A DNA stretch of 64,000 bases from Dolomedes plantarius (lineage: Eukaryota > Arthropoda > Arachnida > Araneae > Dolomedidae), in contig OU015498.1 of assembly GCA_907164885.2 (NCBI GenBank), positions 129,408,151 through 129,472,150 of the forward strand, given 5' to 3'. Of the stretch, positions 10,681-21,376 are shown in pieces. A model generated the notes under the pieces. It ran no database searches. It was not told where the DNA came from and saw nothing but the letters and a program-made list of their open reading frames with translations. Numbering within the stretch: the first letter of the stretch is position 1; each line of letters starts with the position of its first letter. The position numbers and the translations under genes are program-made.

Positions 10681-11595
10681 TTTTCTACTGTTGTAGTTAT
10701 TAAATTTTCTACCCCTATTGTATGGGCGAAACTGGGTATTGAATCTACGTCCTCTCTGAAAGTTAGATTTTGTTTTGTGATTTCCTCTTGGATAATACCA
10801 ACATTGTGTCGTCAAATGATTTTTTTGACAAATGTGGCATGACACTATTGGCAGTGGTTGTTCATATTTAGCTGCTTGCTGAGAGGTTGAAGGAACTGAT
10901 TCTTGTGATAAATTATTCACTTGTTTTAATTTGTTCACTTCCTCTGCCAGTGATTGAATACATTTATTGGTTTCAATCTGCTGTGCTATGAGCATGTTAA
11001 ATTCAGTTGATGTTTGAGAAGTCACATTATTTGTTTCAAAATTAGCATAGTCTTCTAAAGCACTTTCTATGTTTTTAGCTTTGCTTACTGCCTCCTCGAA
11101 TGTTTTTGGGCCAAATTTTTTTAACTCAATTTTGATTTCTGGCCTAACAGCATCTATCAATTTTGAAAGTTTCATGTTCGCTTGAAGTCTTTTTAGTGAT
11201 GGGTCTATAGAATTGTCTGTATTTATAAATTTTGACGCCTGAATTTCAATTAGTTCTGATAATTCAGCTACAGATTGATTGGGAAGTTGTTTGATTTTAT
11301 TGAACTTTTCCTGGATTACTTGGAAGTTTTCTTTAATTTTGAATTTATTTAGTAAGATTTTTTCAATTTCACCAAAATCTGAAGTTTTTTGCAGTCTGGG
11401 ATCATTAATGAAAAAAGATAGTGCTTTGCCCTTAAGATTCAGTTTTACAATTAACATTAATTTTTCTTGTGACCAATTCTCTAGTTTAGCTATTTCTTTT
11501 ACTTGATTGATAAAGTAGGTTATATTTTCACCTTTTTCACCACTGAATGGTTGAACAGAAGAAGCTAGTGACTGACTAAATATTTTAGTTGCCAT
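10666..11595 (-). CDS. gag: Gypsy gag (capsid and nucleocapsid)
   Basis: This 309-residue frame has an ATG start at 11595 and a stop at 10666. It shows the retrotransposon capsid fold signature (PFSGEKGENITYFINQVKEI early, then SVAELSELIEIQA). Near the C-terminus a zinc-knuckle-like cluster CHICQKNHLTTQC is C-x2-C-x3-H-x4-C, one residue shorter between the second Cys and His than the canonical CCHC. After it comes a basic Arg/Asn-rich tail (RGRRFNTQFRPYNRGRKFN) suited to RNA binding. Gag would form the particle that packages the element RNA. It is intact and is followed by pol in the -1 frame. Confidence 0.92.
   Translation of the reverse strand: MATKIFSQSLASSVQPFSGEKGENITYFINQVKEIAKLENWSQEKLMLIVKLNLKGKALSFFINDPRLQKTSDFGEIEKILLNKFKIKENFQVIQEKFNKIKQLPNQSVAELSELIEIQASKFINTDNSIDPSLKRLQANMKLSKLIDAVRPEIKIELKKFGPKTFEEAVSKAKNIESALEDYANFETNNVTSQTSTEFNMLIAQQIETNKCIQSLAEEVNKLKQVNNLSQESVPSTSQQAAKYEQPLPIVSCHICQKNHLTTQCWYYPRGNHKTKSNFQRGRRFNTQFRPYNRGRKFNNYNSRKNLNG
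10672..10678 (-). promoter_or_regulatory. Programmed -1 frameshift slippery heptamer UUUAAAC
   Basis: In the gag frame the minus-strand codons read ..T TTA AAC GGG TAA. Slippage by -1 gives the pol frame, which is open from here onward. U UUA AAC is an efficient canonical heptamer, placed two codons before the gag stop and followed by a stem-loop. Confidence 0.88.
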
Positions 11596-11838
11596 ATTGA
11601 ATTTTATACTTATTTACCACAATATATTATCAAACACTAAATACACAATCATAAAAGAATAAAATATTTCAATATTTAAATATAATACCTGAAATTCATC
11701 AATACACTAAAATTCATACTGATAGATGGAAATGACACACTATATTTAACTTTTTCAACAAACCAAGTTCTCAACCTAGCATGATATCATATAACACATA
11801 GTTAACTTCTGCTAACTTAATATTTAATTATGCTTATT

Positions 11839-11856
11839 TCTTTTGTGACGGCACCA
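11839..11856 (-). other. Primer-binding site
   Basis: One base inside the 5' LTR, the minus strand reads TGGTGCCGTCACAAAAG. TGG is complementary to a tRNA CCA end. The first eight bases fit a tRNA ending CGGCACCA, but I cannot assign the tRNA. Confidence 0.7.
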
Positions 11857-11857
11857 A

Positions 11858-13115
11858 TGATAACACAAGGGGTGTTAAATTATTGGTGATAATAATTAGG
11901 TTAACTTTAAGATAATAAAAGTTAATTTACTTATTGCTTATGATGGTAAATTAGCTGTTGGTGCAAAAATAGATTTTATCTATATGGTTATTAATATTAA
12001 CTCAAATTATAAGTTAAGTTATTAAGCACCTTACTCAGTACATCGCGTTGTGAATTATCCGTTGAGTTAATATTTAGCATGCAGTGAGGACATACACATA
12101 AATACAAATCAAATTACTTGAATGCATTCCTTTTATTTTAGGCCTTCTCACATTACACAATCATTACTAAAACACCTTATCAAATTACTAAATATGCAAA
12201 ACTCATTATAAATCATGAACATTATTGGGCCTGTTCTTAACACTTCAAATGTGCTAACTCATTGTTAATTCAAATACATTAAAAATTGTCAGGCCTCTTC
12301 TTTATCAAATTTAAACACATATCACTAATTATACAATCAATTAGTACATTAAAAACAAAGAAATACAATCGCTCACCAGTTTGCTGAGGTATCGAGAATC
12401 ATAGCATTTTTTGAAGCACGTGGATTTTATATAATCATGTTGATTGATTCCACCAGAATAGTTTTTCACAAATATAGACTTAGCACTCACGAGAACGAAT
12501 CTCACATTCCCTATATAACACGAGCATTCAGTATGTAGTGATATCTGGAAACACACTCGAGAATAATTCCATCAGAACACGTGGTTACAAGTTTCGCCGA
12601 GAATGCCTTGCGCGGCAATGATAAATCATTCCATCAGACTGGCTCATACATAGCACATATTATGGTCGTTCGACTTTCACACGAAAAAATAGGCAAATGA
12701 AGAACTCTGGCACTCACTCGCTTCAGAGTATCCAGACACAATCTTAATCCATCCGTGGAAATAAAATTTTTCACGTATCGGCCATTTACCTCATTTAGTG
12801 CAGGTATCCGAATGCTCAGGAATTATATTCGTATTTCGAGAAAAATCTTTTCGATCACCATTTCACATGCCTCCTCTTTTTGTAGCTTCAAATTTTACAC
12901 AAGCCGGTGTAGCTCCACGCACGAACTCCATGTAGGAATCCGTCGTGAGCTACTGTCTTCACAATCTAAAAATCGCGGTCTTTATCCACCACCGTTGCCA
13001 CTCAGTTCCTCTTAACTTTTGCTGGTGCTTGAATCAGGGAATGGTATGCGCCTCGACGCAACGCATTTTCGCAATTGCGATTTGCTCACAAATTGTGAAA
13101 GTCCTTGCTTTCACA
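11858..13115 (-). repeat. 5' LTR of the young gypsy element
   Basis: 1258 bp and identical wherever compared to 5017-6274. It should carry the promoter for the minus-strand transcript. The matching polyadenylation hexamer is at 12132-12137. Confidence 0.96.
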
Positions 13116-13120
13116 GATAC
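13116..13120. repeat. Target-site duplication GATAC, right
   Basis: Matches 5012-5016. Confidence 0.95.
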
Positions 13121-13457
13121 GTTCCGGAAAATTCGGCTGTAAAGCGAAAAGCCGTATTAACAATCAATTATTTTGATCCAAACCCATACAAATTTAATTG
13201 TATCTTTTCCAATTTTTTTATAAATAATATAGTTTTTAGTTCATAAAGCATTTTCTTTTTATTTCCTATAAAAATTCTTACATACAAATAAATGTGAAAA
13301 ACAATGTATTAATAAACAGAAATTAAAAAACTAAACATATAAATAAAAAACAAAATAAATCATATGTATACATATAATAAAAGCATAAAATAAAATGTTT
13401 AAAAACTGTTTTAATCTGATGACGAACATTAACATGAAGAATCACTAAGCTATAATA

Positions 13458-14414
13458 CAGTGATTTCCGCTTATAAGAATCACGTTTGTTATTAGTGTTT
13501 TTGATTCTTATAAGCGGTTGATTCTTATAGCCGAAATTTACGTTTTTGGACAGGCACTTACACACCTATATATACATAGATTAGATAATTTACCATAAAA
13601 TACTCTTTAATTTACGCTAATTATCCTTTATTAAAATTATTTTTTGTACTTTTAAAAATACAACTTAATTTCTAGATCTATAAGTAGATACACATGATTA
13701 TAGTAAGAGAAGAAAAAAATCCAATATTTGTTACAATATACCTGCTTATACAGTTTTAACATTTCAACTACAGGAAGGGAGCAAGAAAAAGTTTTCTATG
13801 GTAGTTTGACGTAATGGAGTTTTCAGAAGGCTGTTTATACCTCTTTCAATAGTAATTGTCTCAGACAAGTTTACGTTTCACGGTTTGATAACGTGCTGAA
13901 TATACTAATGTCACGTTTGCCTAAGTGATAGTGGACACTTCGCCGAAAATTGATGTGTTTCAGGCTCCAGGAAGCCGCAACCGGGATGTGGGAGGTGGGA
14001 TAGAAGAGTCCCTATTTTTGTTTGTCAGTGGAGAAAAGTGAAATCGGACCCGGACGGGTAAATATGCCCCTTGGTCAAGCTAATAGGACAGTGTTGTGCT
14101 AAAACATTTAAGGGGAAACTATTATGTCTAACAAAGAAAGGGAGTAATTTTACGACTATATTCCATCCCATCTTATCAATCTTTTTTTTTTTTTTAAAAG
14201 GAAAGAACTTCGTGCCTTTTGAGGGTTTAAGTGGCTTTTTTTGAAAAATGAAAGGAAAGAGAAGAGTGTAAACTGATTCTTAAAACCGGTGGATTGATTC
14301 TTTAAAGCGAAAATTTTAACATGGAAATAATACATTTGTTTTTGTTTTCTCGATATTGATTCTTATAAACTGTTCATTCTTATAACCACTGATCACTATA
14401 AGCGGTGGTTACTG
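13458..14414. mobile_element. Pogo/Tigger-like MITE, 957 bp
   Basis: It is flanked by TA on both sides (13456-13457 and 14415-14416). Its ends are CAGTGATTTCCGCTTATAAG and the inverted CTTATAGTGATC...ACTG type. Several sub-terminal copies of GATTCTTATAAGCGG occur inside both ends. The CAGT...ACTG ends with TA duplication fit the pogo superfamily. There is no coding frame inside. It lies in the remains of the outer pogo-like element. Confidence 0.75.
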
Positions 14415-14552
14415 TATGTTGTCATCATCAATTTCCGCTGTTTTGGCCGTATAACGATACATTGTGGGCCGTAAATCGAAAAAGTGACACAATTTAAAAA
14501 GGCCGTTATAGAGAAATGCCGTATAAAGAGCGGCCGTATAGCGAGGCGTGGG

Positions 14553-14913
14553 TGTATATATATATATATATATATACAAAATATTTTTCCATGGAAGAGT
14601 GCATTAGGCGTGAAATGTTAATAAATTATTTCGTTTCAAGATATTCATTATAGAAGAGTAGCTAGAAATGTTAGGGCATTATTCCATTCGTTATTAAAAT
14701 ACGTGCATCTTTTGTTGTTTTCTTAAATATAGTTACTGTATAATTAGTCAACATCAGCATTTATTCCCGTTGCTACATTCATTCTGAAAGCATTTTAAGC
14801 TCGTATAGGAAACAAATCCGTTACATATACTTAATGATTTGTCTTAAAGTAATGTAAATTTTCATTCAAATAATTTCTATATATATTCTTGCTCAAAGTT
14901 AGTATTAACATAA

Positions 14914-15002
<89 letters not shown>

Positions 15003-15586
15003 TATATTTTGCTGCAATAAAAGGATGATTTGAAAAATACCGTCCACAAGTAAAAACTTAGCTATTTAATTGTAGATTGGTTTTACAGAATTAAGAGTAC
15101 CAATCTATGATCATACATATATGTATATCCATTTGCATATTGTGGCTCTTTCTCATTTTAAAAATATAAATGACTAAAACTCTACGAAATTTTACATTTG
15201 ACTCTCATTTAGGGATCAGGTTCATCTTTGTGTACTTCTTGAATATTTTAAGCAAATATTCGTAATTATATTTTATACATGTACAGTCTTTAGAGATGAA
15301 GCTAATGATTTGATTACCGAACTGACTTTATTAAAATTATAGAACTTTATGAGTATTTCTCGCTGCCTTCACAAGACGCTTACAGAGTTTTCTTCTTAAG
15401 AATCTTGTAATGGATCATAGGTAGCAAAGTTTCTCTTTCCTGAGCTTAAAAAATTAAGCTGCGGTATGTTGCAGTAACAATTATTCTCAGCAAGCGAGAA
15501 ACTTCAGCAAATATTAATTTTAACTACCTTTCTTCTTTTTATTTGATATTGTCCTTCAGATATTTCCCTCATGTATTATGCTTACA
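14553..15586. other. AT-rich spacer with (TA)n microsatellite
   Basis: It contains an uninterrupted (AT)n tract at 14917-14994. The rest shows no family I recognise. The minus-strand frame at 14831-15049 is a translation of the microsatellite. Confidence 0.7.
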
Positions 15587-16363
15587 CTAGCTGAATAACC
15601 GTGCTTCGCTACGGAGTACATTCAAATTAAATACCATGGTTAATGTATGCAGTTAATGCCAAAATATATATATTTGTAATAAATATAACTGCCAATGTAT
15701 GCAATTAATGGCAAAAAAAAACAAAAAAATATATTTATAAAAAAAATCGTAACGAATATTTTTATAGACAAAATAATGTAGAAGAAAATACTGAAATTAA
15801 ATCTAATAGAACATACAAAGAATATAATACAGTTAATATACTACAGTTTGAGGAACATTTCTTTTACTGTATTTTAATATTTTTTAGATTATGTCCAATC
15901 GTCTGCCGCATTAGAAAGAAAAAAAAATTGTCAATTTATTTCGTTGTTATTTACGCGGACGCAAAATTAGTTTAAAGTATCACAAAAAGAAAAGAACACA
16001 CGTGATCAGCATTTAATAAATTAAATTCTAATAATGAATCTTTAAAAATTCACCAAAAATCAGAAAATGGAGGAAAATATTCGAAAAAGATTTAATTTTA
16101 AAGGACATTTTATGATCTTTCTCGTTGTATAAATTTTATAACCCTTAGATTATTATTTTAAATGCAAATTTTAAAAGGTTACAAAAACAGCTTTAAAATT
16201 TAATTTTAAAAAATCTACGAAGAATTTTTCTAAAATCTCTCTTAGTGCACCCCTACACTATAAGAAGAAACGCCATGCAAAATTTCAGCAATTTAGGTCC
16301 AGCGTTTTGGTCTGTGCGTTATCTGTCAGTCAGTCAGTTACGTAACTGTTTTATATATATAGA
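15587..16363 (-). mobile_element. Helitron-like non-autonomous element, copy 1
   Basis: In minus-strand orientation it starts TCTATATATATAAAACAG, then has GTAACTGACTGACTGAC, the block CAAAACGCTGGACCTAAA followed by GAAATTTTGCATGG, and ends with a small GC hairpin (CCGTAGCGAAGCACGG) just before CAGCTAG and a T. A TC start, a 3' hairpin and a CTAG end are Helitron hallmarks. There is no terminal inverted repeat and no coding frame. It belongs to a family with five or six copies in this window. Confidence 0.6.
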
Positions 16364-16365
16364 AT

Positions 16366-17115
16366 AGCTGAAAACCCGTACTTCGATACGTAGTACATTC
16401 AAATTAAATACAACGGTCAATGTATGCAATTAATGCCAAAACTATGTATAAATATATTTATAATAAATACAATAATCAAAGTATGCAATTGATGCAAAAA
16501 AAAAATATATATATATTTATAAAAAAATCGTAACGGATATTTTTTTAGACAAAATAATGCAGAAGAAAATATTCAAATTAAATCTAATAGAACATACTGA
16601 AGAATATAGTACAGTTTTATATTACAGTTTGAGGAACATATCTTTTAATGTATTTTAATATTCTTTTGGATAATGTCCGATCGTCTGCCGCATTAGGAAG
16701 AAAAAAATATTTTTTTCTCTATTTCGTTGTTATTCACGTGACAATAAATTAATTTAAAGTACCAGAAAAATAAATCACGTGATCAGCATTTAATAAATTA
16801 AATTCTAAAGATTAATCTTTAAAAATTCACAAAAAATCAGAAAATGGAGGTAAAGATTCGGAAAAGATTTCATTTTAATGGAAATTTTATCTTTTTCGTG
16901 ATATAAATTCTCTAACCCTCGAATTATTATTTTAAATGCAAACTTTAAAAAAGTTGCTAAAACAGCTTAAAAATTTAATTTGAAGATTCTAAGAATTTTT
17001 CAAAATCCTTCTTAGTGCACCCCTACACTATAAGAAGAATCGCCATGCAAAATTTCCATCCTTTAGGTCCAGCGGTTTGGTATGTGCGTCACTTGTCAGT
17101 CATTAATGAATAAAG
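16366..17115 (-). mobile_element. Helitron-like element, copy 2, 5'-truncated
   Basis: Same family as copy 1 and in direct tandem with it: its 3' end (AGCTGAAAACCCGTACTTCG at 16366) follows copy 1's 5' end by a few bases. Its 5' end stops inside the GACTGACT region near 17100, at a junction with a long (TA)n tract. Confidence 0.6.

Positions 17116-17117
<2 letters not shown>

Positions 17118-17200
<83 letters not shown>
17118..17200. repeat. (TA)n microsatellite
   Basis: About 83 bases of uninterrupted alternating A and T. Confidence 0.95.
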
Positions 17201-17203
<3 letters not shown>

Positions 17204-17788
17204 AAAACGAAAGTTATTCTACCTGAATCATTCCTAACACTGTATGATATAAACTTTCTTCTTACTTTCTCGGCAATCCTGATAATAAAATGCTTATCTA
17301 TTAATCCCGTTTTGGCATGTATTCGCTCATCTAAATGTTTGTAGAGAAACTTTATATATATTTTTTCCCCTGTTTCTGGGACCCTCTTTCCCCCTCGCTT
17401 CCGAACAAATAGGAACGATCGGCAGAGCATGAAATGAGAAAACCTTTATGATGGTTGGATTTTCTCTGGGGAAATATCAGTCCTAACTGGGCGCCGTGTT
17501 TTGAGAGATGATTCTGAATCATTTATTTTTTCCAGCGCAAGTCTCATTTTTTTCCCTGTCCGTAATGGAGATGGTTTCTTTGAAGTGATATCCACATCCT
17601 GCATCAAATGAGACACTGAGATATAATTGCGGCATTAACTCCGCAGTAAAGTGGGTTATTAAATCTGACAAAGAAAGTCTGTTGTCTTACTAAATGGAGA
17701 TATAAATCATAAAGGTGAAATATATTTCACAACGGAATGAGCTCTCTGATAAGTCATTTGAATTATTTAAATAAATATTTAACTTATA
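17201..17788. other. No gene seen
   Basis: Moderately AT-rich single-copy-looking DNA. The minus-strand frame 17089-17430 is partly microsatellite and shows no domain. Confidence 0.5.
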
Positions 17789-18234
17789 CTCTCATCCATC
17801 GATTTACGTGGTTTCGGTTTAACGAGGTTTAAAAAAACTTCTTATTTTTCATTTTCCATATATGAATTTTCCGGTTAACTCTACTCTACAGTAATGCATG
17901 CATAAATTCATCGGTAAGTGTAGGGTAATTTTATCTCCATCAGCAATGTTCTCCCCCCCCCCAATGGTTTGTTTAAATAAATTGTAATTTTTTTAGATTG
18001 ATTAATAATTTATTAATAATTTATTAACTAAAACTATATGTATATATAAATCTAGCCTTTTTTTACAATCATTTCTTACTCTTCAATTACACTTTTTTCT
18101 GGACCATATGTTGGCCTTTTCGATATGGCCTTTTTGATATGGTATATACGTGTTTTGGGAAGTTCGCTACCTATCTCCCAGTTTTAGATGATTTCTTTAC
18201 ATGCAATCTCTCGCGTAAATCGTGGGATTGGGGG
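17789..18234. mobile_element. Pogo/Tigger-like MITE remnant
   Basis: The left end (CATCGATTTACGTGGTTTCG) and right end (CGCGTAAATCGTGGGATTG) are imperfect inverted repeats sharing the core CGATTTACG. TA lies outside both ends (17787-17788 and 18235-18236). About 446 bp, AT-rich, non-coding. Confidence 0.5.
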
Positions 18235-18426
18235 TATTTATTTGCTTTAGAACTTTTCTACAAATTTAGACTGTGCAGTAGAATTCGGATATATTGTACA
18301 AATATATAAAACGTTTACTACAGAAGTCTCTATAGTCTTGATTTATTTTTGTTATTTACTTATCAAAAGCGTAAGTTTCCATTATGTGTATTTTTCTGTT
18401 TTGGTCTTCTTGTTGATTTTAGGAAT

Positions 18427-18772
18427 GTTGCTGTTGTTTTTTAATGCCCGCTGGCTGGAAGTTCCAGAACACGTCCATATAGACTTCGGGCTCAAATGTG
18501 CTACTCCGGTTTTAAATAGCACCACAAGGGTAAAATTCCGTCTTAGCTAGTTGCCACCTCAATTTGCACCCAGCACCCCCAGGGACGACATTTGGTAAGT
18601 TCGTACCCTCTCCTACCCTCTCTGTACTCATAGAGGGACTTTCTGGTTTGAGGATTTAACATTCCCACATCCGGAGTAGACACGGGGGTATTTAATGGTG
18701 CTTGTCGAAATTTTATCCGAGCACCCTCAGCACTGAAAGCCGACGCGCTACCACTAGGCTACCTCAAGCCCA
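18427..18772 (-). mobile_element. tRNA-derived SINE (family A), copy 1
   Basis: The pol III head is at the right end on the minus strand: GCTTGAGGTAGCCTAGTGG (A box) and a B-box-like segment. The body has GGTATTTAATGG-type sequence (as its complement) and the CCGGTTTAAAATAGC-like stretch. The left end carries a degenerate (CAA)n-type tail (ttgctgttgtttttt on the plus strand). Confidence 0.7.
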
Positions 18773-18839
18773 TGTTAAATTGTAATAGTATTTAATAACT
18801 ATAATTATATTTTCATATTTAGCTATCTCAATTCGGAGT
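18773..18839. repeat. Sequence shared with the 5' flank of SINE copy 3
   Basis: The reverse complement of this block matches 26260-26326, including TACTATTACAATTTAACATG directly before the SINE head. Copies 1 and 3 thus share about 65-75 bp beyond the SINE. Confidence 0.65.
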
Positions 18840-19065
18840 CTGATTTGGTCAGGTGCCACCTCAATTTTGACCGAGTACCCCCATGGGCGACGTCTGGATT
18901 GGATCCTACCCTCTCCCACACTCTCTGACCTCATAGAGGGAATTTCCGGTCTACGGATATAACTTGCCCATATCCGGCCTAGAATGGAGGTATTTAATGG
19001 CGCTTGTCGGGATTCCATCCGAGCACCCTCAGCACCGAGAACCAGCGCGCTACTTCGAGTCCTGA
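18840..19065 (-). mobile_element. tRNA-derived SINE (family A), copy 2, 3'-truncated
   Basis: Matches copies 1 and 4 through GGTGCCACCTCAATTTTGAC, CTCATAGAGGGA and CATATCCGGC on the plus strand. It lacks the most 5' tRNA part and the tail. The plus and minus frames overlapping it are translations of the repeat. Confidence 0.65.
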
Positions 19066-19281
19066 TTTTATGCATAAATGTGAATAACATTGTCTGCACT
19101 TGGCTGGATGACTGCACTTTGTCTGTCTCTAGTCAAACTTTGGAGAAATTTAACATTCGGAATTCCTTTCCTTCCAGCGCACTCATCGGCTATGCATTAC
19201 TTTCTTCTTTTTCTTTTCCAATGTTGAAGCATTGTCCTTAGACATCGCCTATTATAATCGCAGAATTGCTGACCTCTTTAT

Positions 19282-19553
19282 TATGGGGCACCATATATGT
19301 GGCTCAGCTTCGCCCGCTATAAACCGTTCCCGTAATTTAGAACCGCGTCAAGTGACGAGACTGGAAACACTTAACCCCGCACCTCCAGAGGTAAATTTGA
19401 GAAACTGGAGGACATTGCAGCCACGACAGTTTATTCGTGCACCAGCCGCCGTTAGAATAAACGGCAGTGGATTTTTTAGCGAAAGGCATTGAACTAGAGA
19501 CGTTCCGATCACTAGCTCGCTGCCTTTGCCAACCGGGCCACTGCCCCCACAGA
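19282..19553 (-). mobile_element. tRNA-derived SINE-like repeat (family B)
   Basis: On the minus strand GTGGCCCGGTTGGCAAAGGC resembles an A box and CTAGTTCAATGCC a B box, about 30 nt apart, followed by a GC-richer unrelated body. The minus frame at 19337-19633 runs through it and shows no protein domain. Confidence 0.4.
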
Positions 19554-19636
19554 CTATGCATTACTGAGGAGCGCATAAGTACGAAACCCAGGTAGAAGGC
19601 TACGTATGACGCTGGAAGTTTATATATATGCATTTA

Positions 19637-20568
19637 CAGGGTCTGTCCAGAAAGTAATGAGAGTGATTCGATAAAATTCGTTTATTTGAAGATATTTTTA
19701 CAGACACTTAATATTCTTCAAAATAGCATCCTCCTGCATTAATACACCGTTGCAAACGACTCTGCGACCCATTGATACCCACCTGGAACTCTTCAACTGG
19801 AATGCTGTTCAAAACGTACGTTACGTTTTTCTTCAAGTTCTCCACATTGTCAAAACGATGACCTTTTTAGATGAATTTTCACCGAGGGAATAAAAAAAAA
19901 GTCCGGCGGTGATGGATCGGGGCTGTAGGGTGGTTGGGGCAACGTTGCGACCTTTTTGTTTTGCCAGGAACTGAGTCACTTTGAAGGATGTGTGGACGGG
20001 CACATTATCGTGGTGTAGAATCCAATTGTTTGTGAGCTTCGGGCGGATGCGCGCGATTCGATTCCTCAACCTTTCGTAAGTCCCAACTTCTCCGCAATCA
20101 TTCTCAGACACTCATCCGACGATCGGAGTCCAAAAGCGCTTTAATTTTGACCACATTGTCTGAAGTTCGAGAGCTTGATGGACGCCTAGCGTGTTGTGCG
20201 TTATCGACGTCCTCTTTTCCTTCTTTGAAGGCTTTGTGCCACCTTAACACTTCAGCCTTCGACAAAGAATCCTTCCCGTAGGCTTCTTGTAACATGGTAA
20301 GCGTCTCAGTAGCCGATTTATTTAGTTTTACTGAAACCTTTATGGCGTATCACTGCTCGACACTCCACTGTATTATGAAAAACTAACGCCAGTTTCAGAC
20401 ACGTGTCTGCTTCACGAGCGATCCGTGCGCTGCAAAGACTCAAGGTTAACTGACTTCCAGACTCTGTAGCTGACAGCCCCCACCACCCGTACCGCCCTCA
20501 AATTCCGCCCCTTTGGCCTTCTGCTTGGCGCGAAAAATTCAGTCTCATTACTATCTGGACAGACCCTG
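19637..20568 (-). mobile_element. Mariner-like transposon, internally deleted
   Basis: 932 bp with terminal inverted repeats starting CAGGGTCTGTCCAGAAAGTA. TA duplications flank it (19635-19636 and 20569-20570). Full mariners are about 1.3 kb, so about 0.35-0.4 kb is missing from the middle. Confidence 0.92.
19833..20295 (-). pseudogene. Mariner transposase, two fragments
   Basis: The N-terminal fragment (20104-20295) has the mariner DNA-binding segment LSKAEVLRWHKAFKEGKEDV followed by RRPSSSRTSDNV. It then joins out of frame to a C-terminal fragment (19833-20111) with YERLRNRIARIRPKLTNNWI and LHHDNVPVHTS, where the second catalytic Asp is preserved. The stretch with the first catalytic Asp has been lost with the internal deletion. 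The third catalytic region is frameshifted (after FLAKQKGRNVAP). The fragments cannot make an active transposase. Confidence 0.85.
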
Positions 20569-20570
20569 TA

Positions 20571-21199
20571 GCTCTACCCAGCAAGCAGGGGTGGGCAATG
20601 ATTTTTGTTAGTGTCTCCATTGTTGACTTTTCGATAACTATAAAAAAATGTATCCAAGGAAGCATTTATAGCTTCAGATTTAGAGTTATGTAATATTGGG
20701 CCCTTCCATAAATAATGCGGCATTTTGGATTTTTCTAATACCGTCATAATATCGCATTAGTTATGGGATGACTAAATACAAGGAAATATTATGAAAGAAT
20801 CGGCAGTAATGTGGGTAACCCTTCTAAAATGAAGGATAGACCTTTATCAATAAATCCGCTTCTGTTGATGTTGCACTTATATTTGATCATTCGATCAAAA
20901 GGGTTAGTGCCCTACATTAAGTAAATTTTATCGTTATTCCATGGATATCAAATGAAGGGTTTTAATTTTATTCACCTCAGAAAGTTTTTTGTCGGATATG
21001 AGATAACGATTAAAATGAGGTTAAAAACAAAAGTAAGTAGATAAATATGATTATTAAAATGACTGAATTTTAATTTGTATTATTTCTGAAATTTAAAACA
21101 CTAAAATTCCCTTTTTTATGCGTAACTCTTTTCAAAAACCTAATTTAGTGGCTGTAACGTCAATGCTATGAACTGAAGTGATCGGATTACTGATGACAT
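20571..21199. other. No gene seen
   Basis: AT-rich DNA with no recognised repeat ends or frames. Confidence 0.5.
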
Positions 21200-21376
21200 C
21201 TGTTCACATAGGAGTCCGGTAGCGGAAGTGTAAAAGGAAAGATGGCGCTGAGACGGAAATAAACCAATCATAGGTGTTAAAAATTTCGTTGCTAATCGTT
21301 TGTAGGTTTGTCATTGGTTAAATATATTTCAATACTTTAACGCTTCCGCTACCAGACTCCTATGTGAACAGGCCCT
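21200..21376. mobile_element. Short MITE (hAT-like ends), copy 1
   Basis: An inverted repeat of about 37 bp: CTGTTCACATAGGAGTCCGG (from 21200) pairs with the complement of 21335-21371. The middle contains CCAATCATAGG and CGTTGCTAATCG. A related copy is at 60811-60970. Confidence 0.7.

Larger units (their letters stand above)
5017..13115 (-). mobile_element. Complete Ty3/gypsy LTR retrotransposon, young insertion
   Basis: This 8099-bp element reads on the minus strand. In its own direction the order is 5' LTR (11858-13115), primer-binding site, gag, pol (protease, RT, RNase H, integrase), a non-coding 3' stretch, a polypurine tract and the 3' LTR (5017-6274). The two LTRs are both 1258 bp, start TG and end CA, and matched in every block I compared. 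With the intact GATAC duplication this points to a recent insertion. No env-like frame lies between integrase and the 3' LTR. Pol carries two single-base frame breaks, both in homopolymers. Confidence 0.97.
4989..14552. mobile_element. Small pogo/Tigger-like element split by two later insertions
   Basis: The left end CCCATACCTCGCTTTACGGC (from 4989) is the inverted counterpart of the right end at about 14531-14552 (GGCCGTATAGCGAGGCGTGGG). Both ends border (TA)n. Removing the gypsy insertion (5017-13115) and the inner MITE (13458-14414) leaves only about 500 bp, made of 4989-5016, 13121-13457 and 14415-14552. Sub-terminal repeats of the GGCCGTA...GCGAAAA type recur inside both ends. I infer a pogo-type MITE from the TIR style; no transposase is visible. 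Confidence 0.6.

Noticed and set aside
6969..13115. Looked for an env gene to make the gypsy element an errantivirus
   Set aside because: No frame of useful length between the integrase stop and the polypurine tract.
14831..15049. Frame with alternating Tyr-Ile (also at 17089, 32437, 37053, 46364 and 46390)
   Set aside because: Translation of (TA)n microsatellites.
19337..19633. 98-codon minus frame
   Set aside because: Overlaps a tRNA-SINE-like repeat and has no domain.
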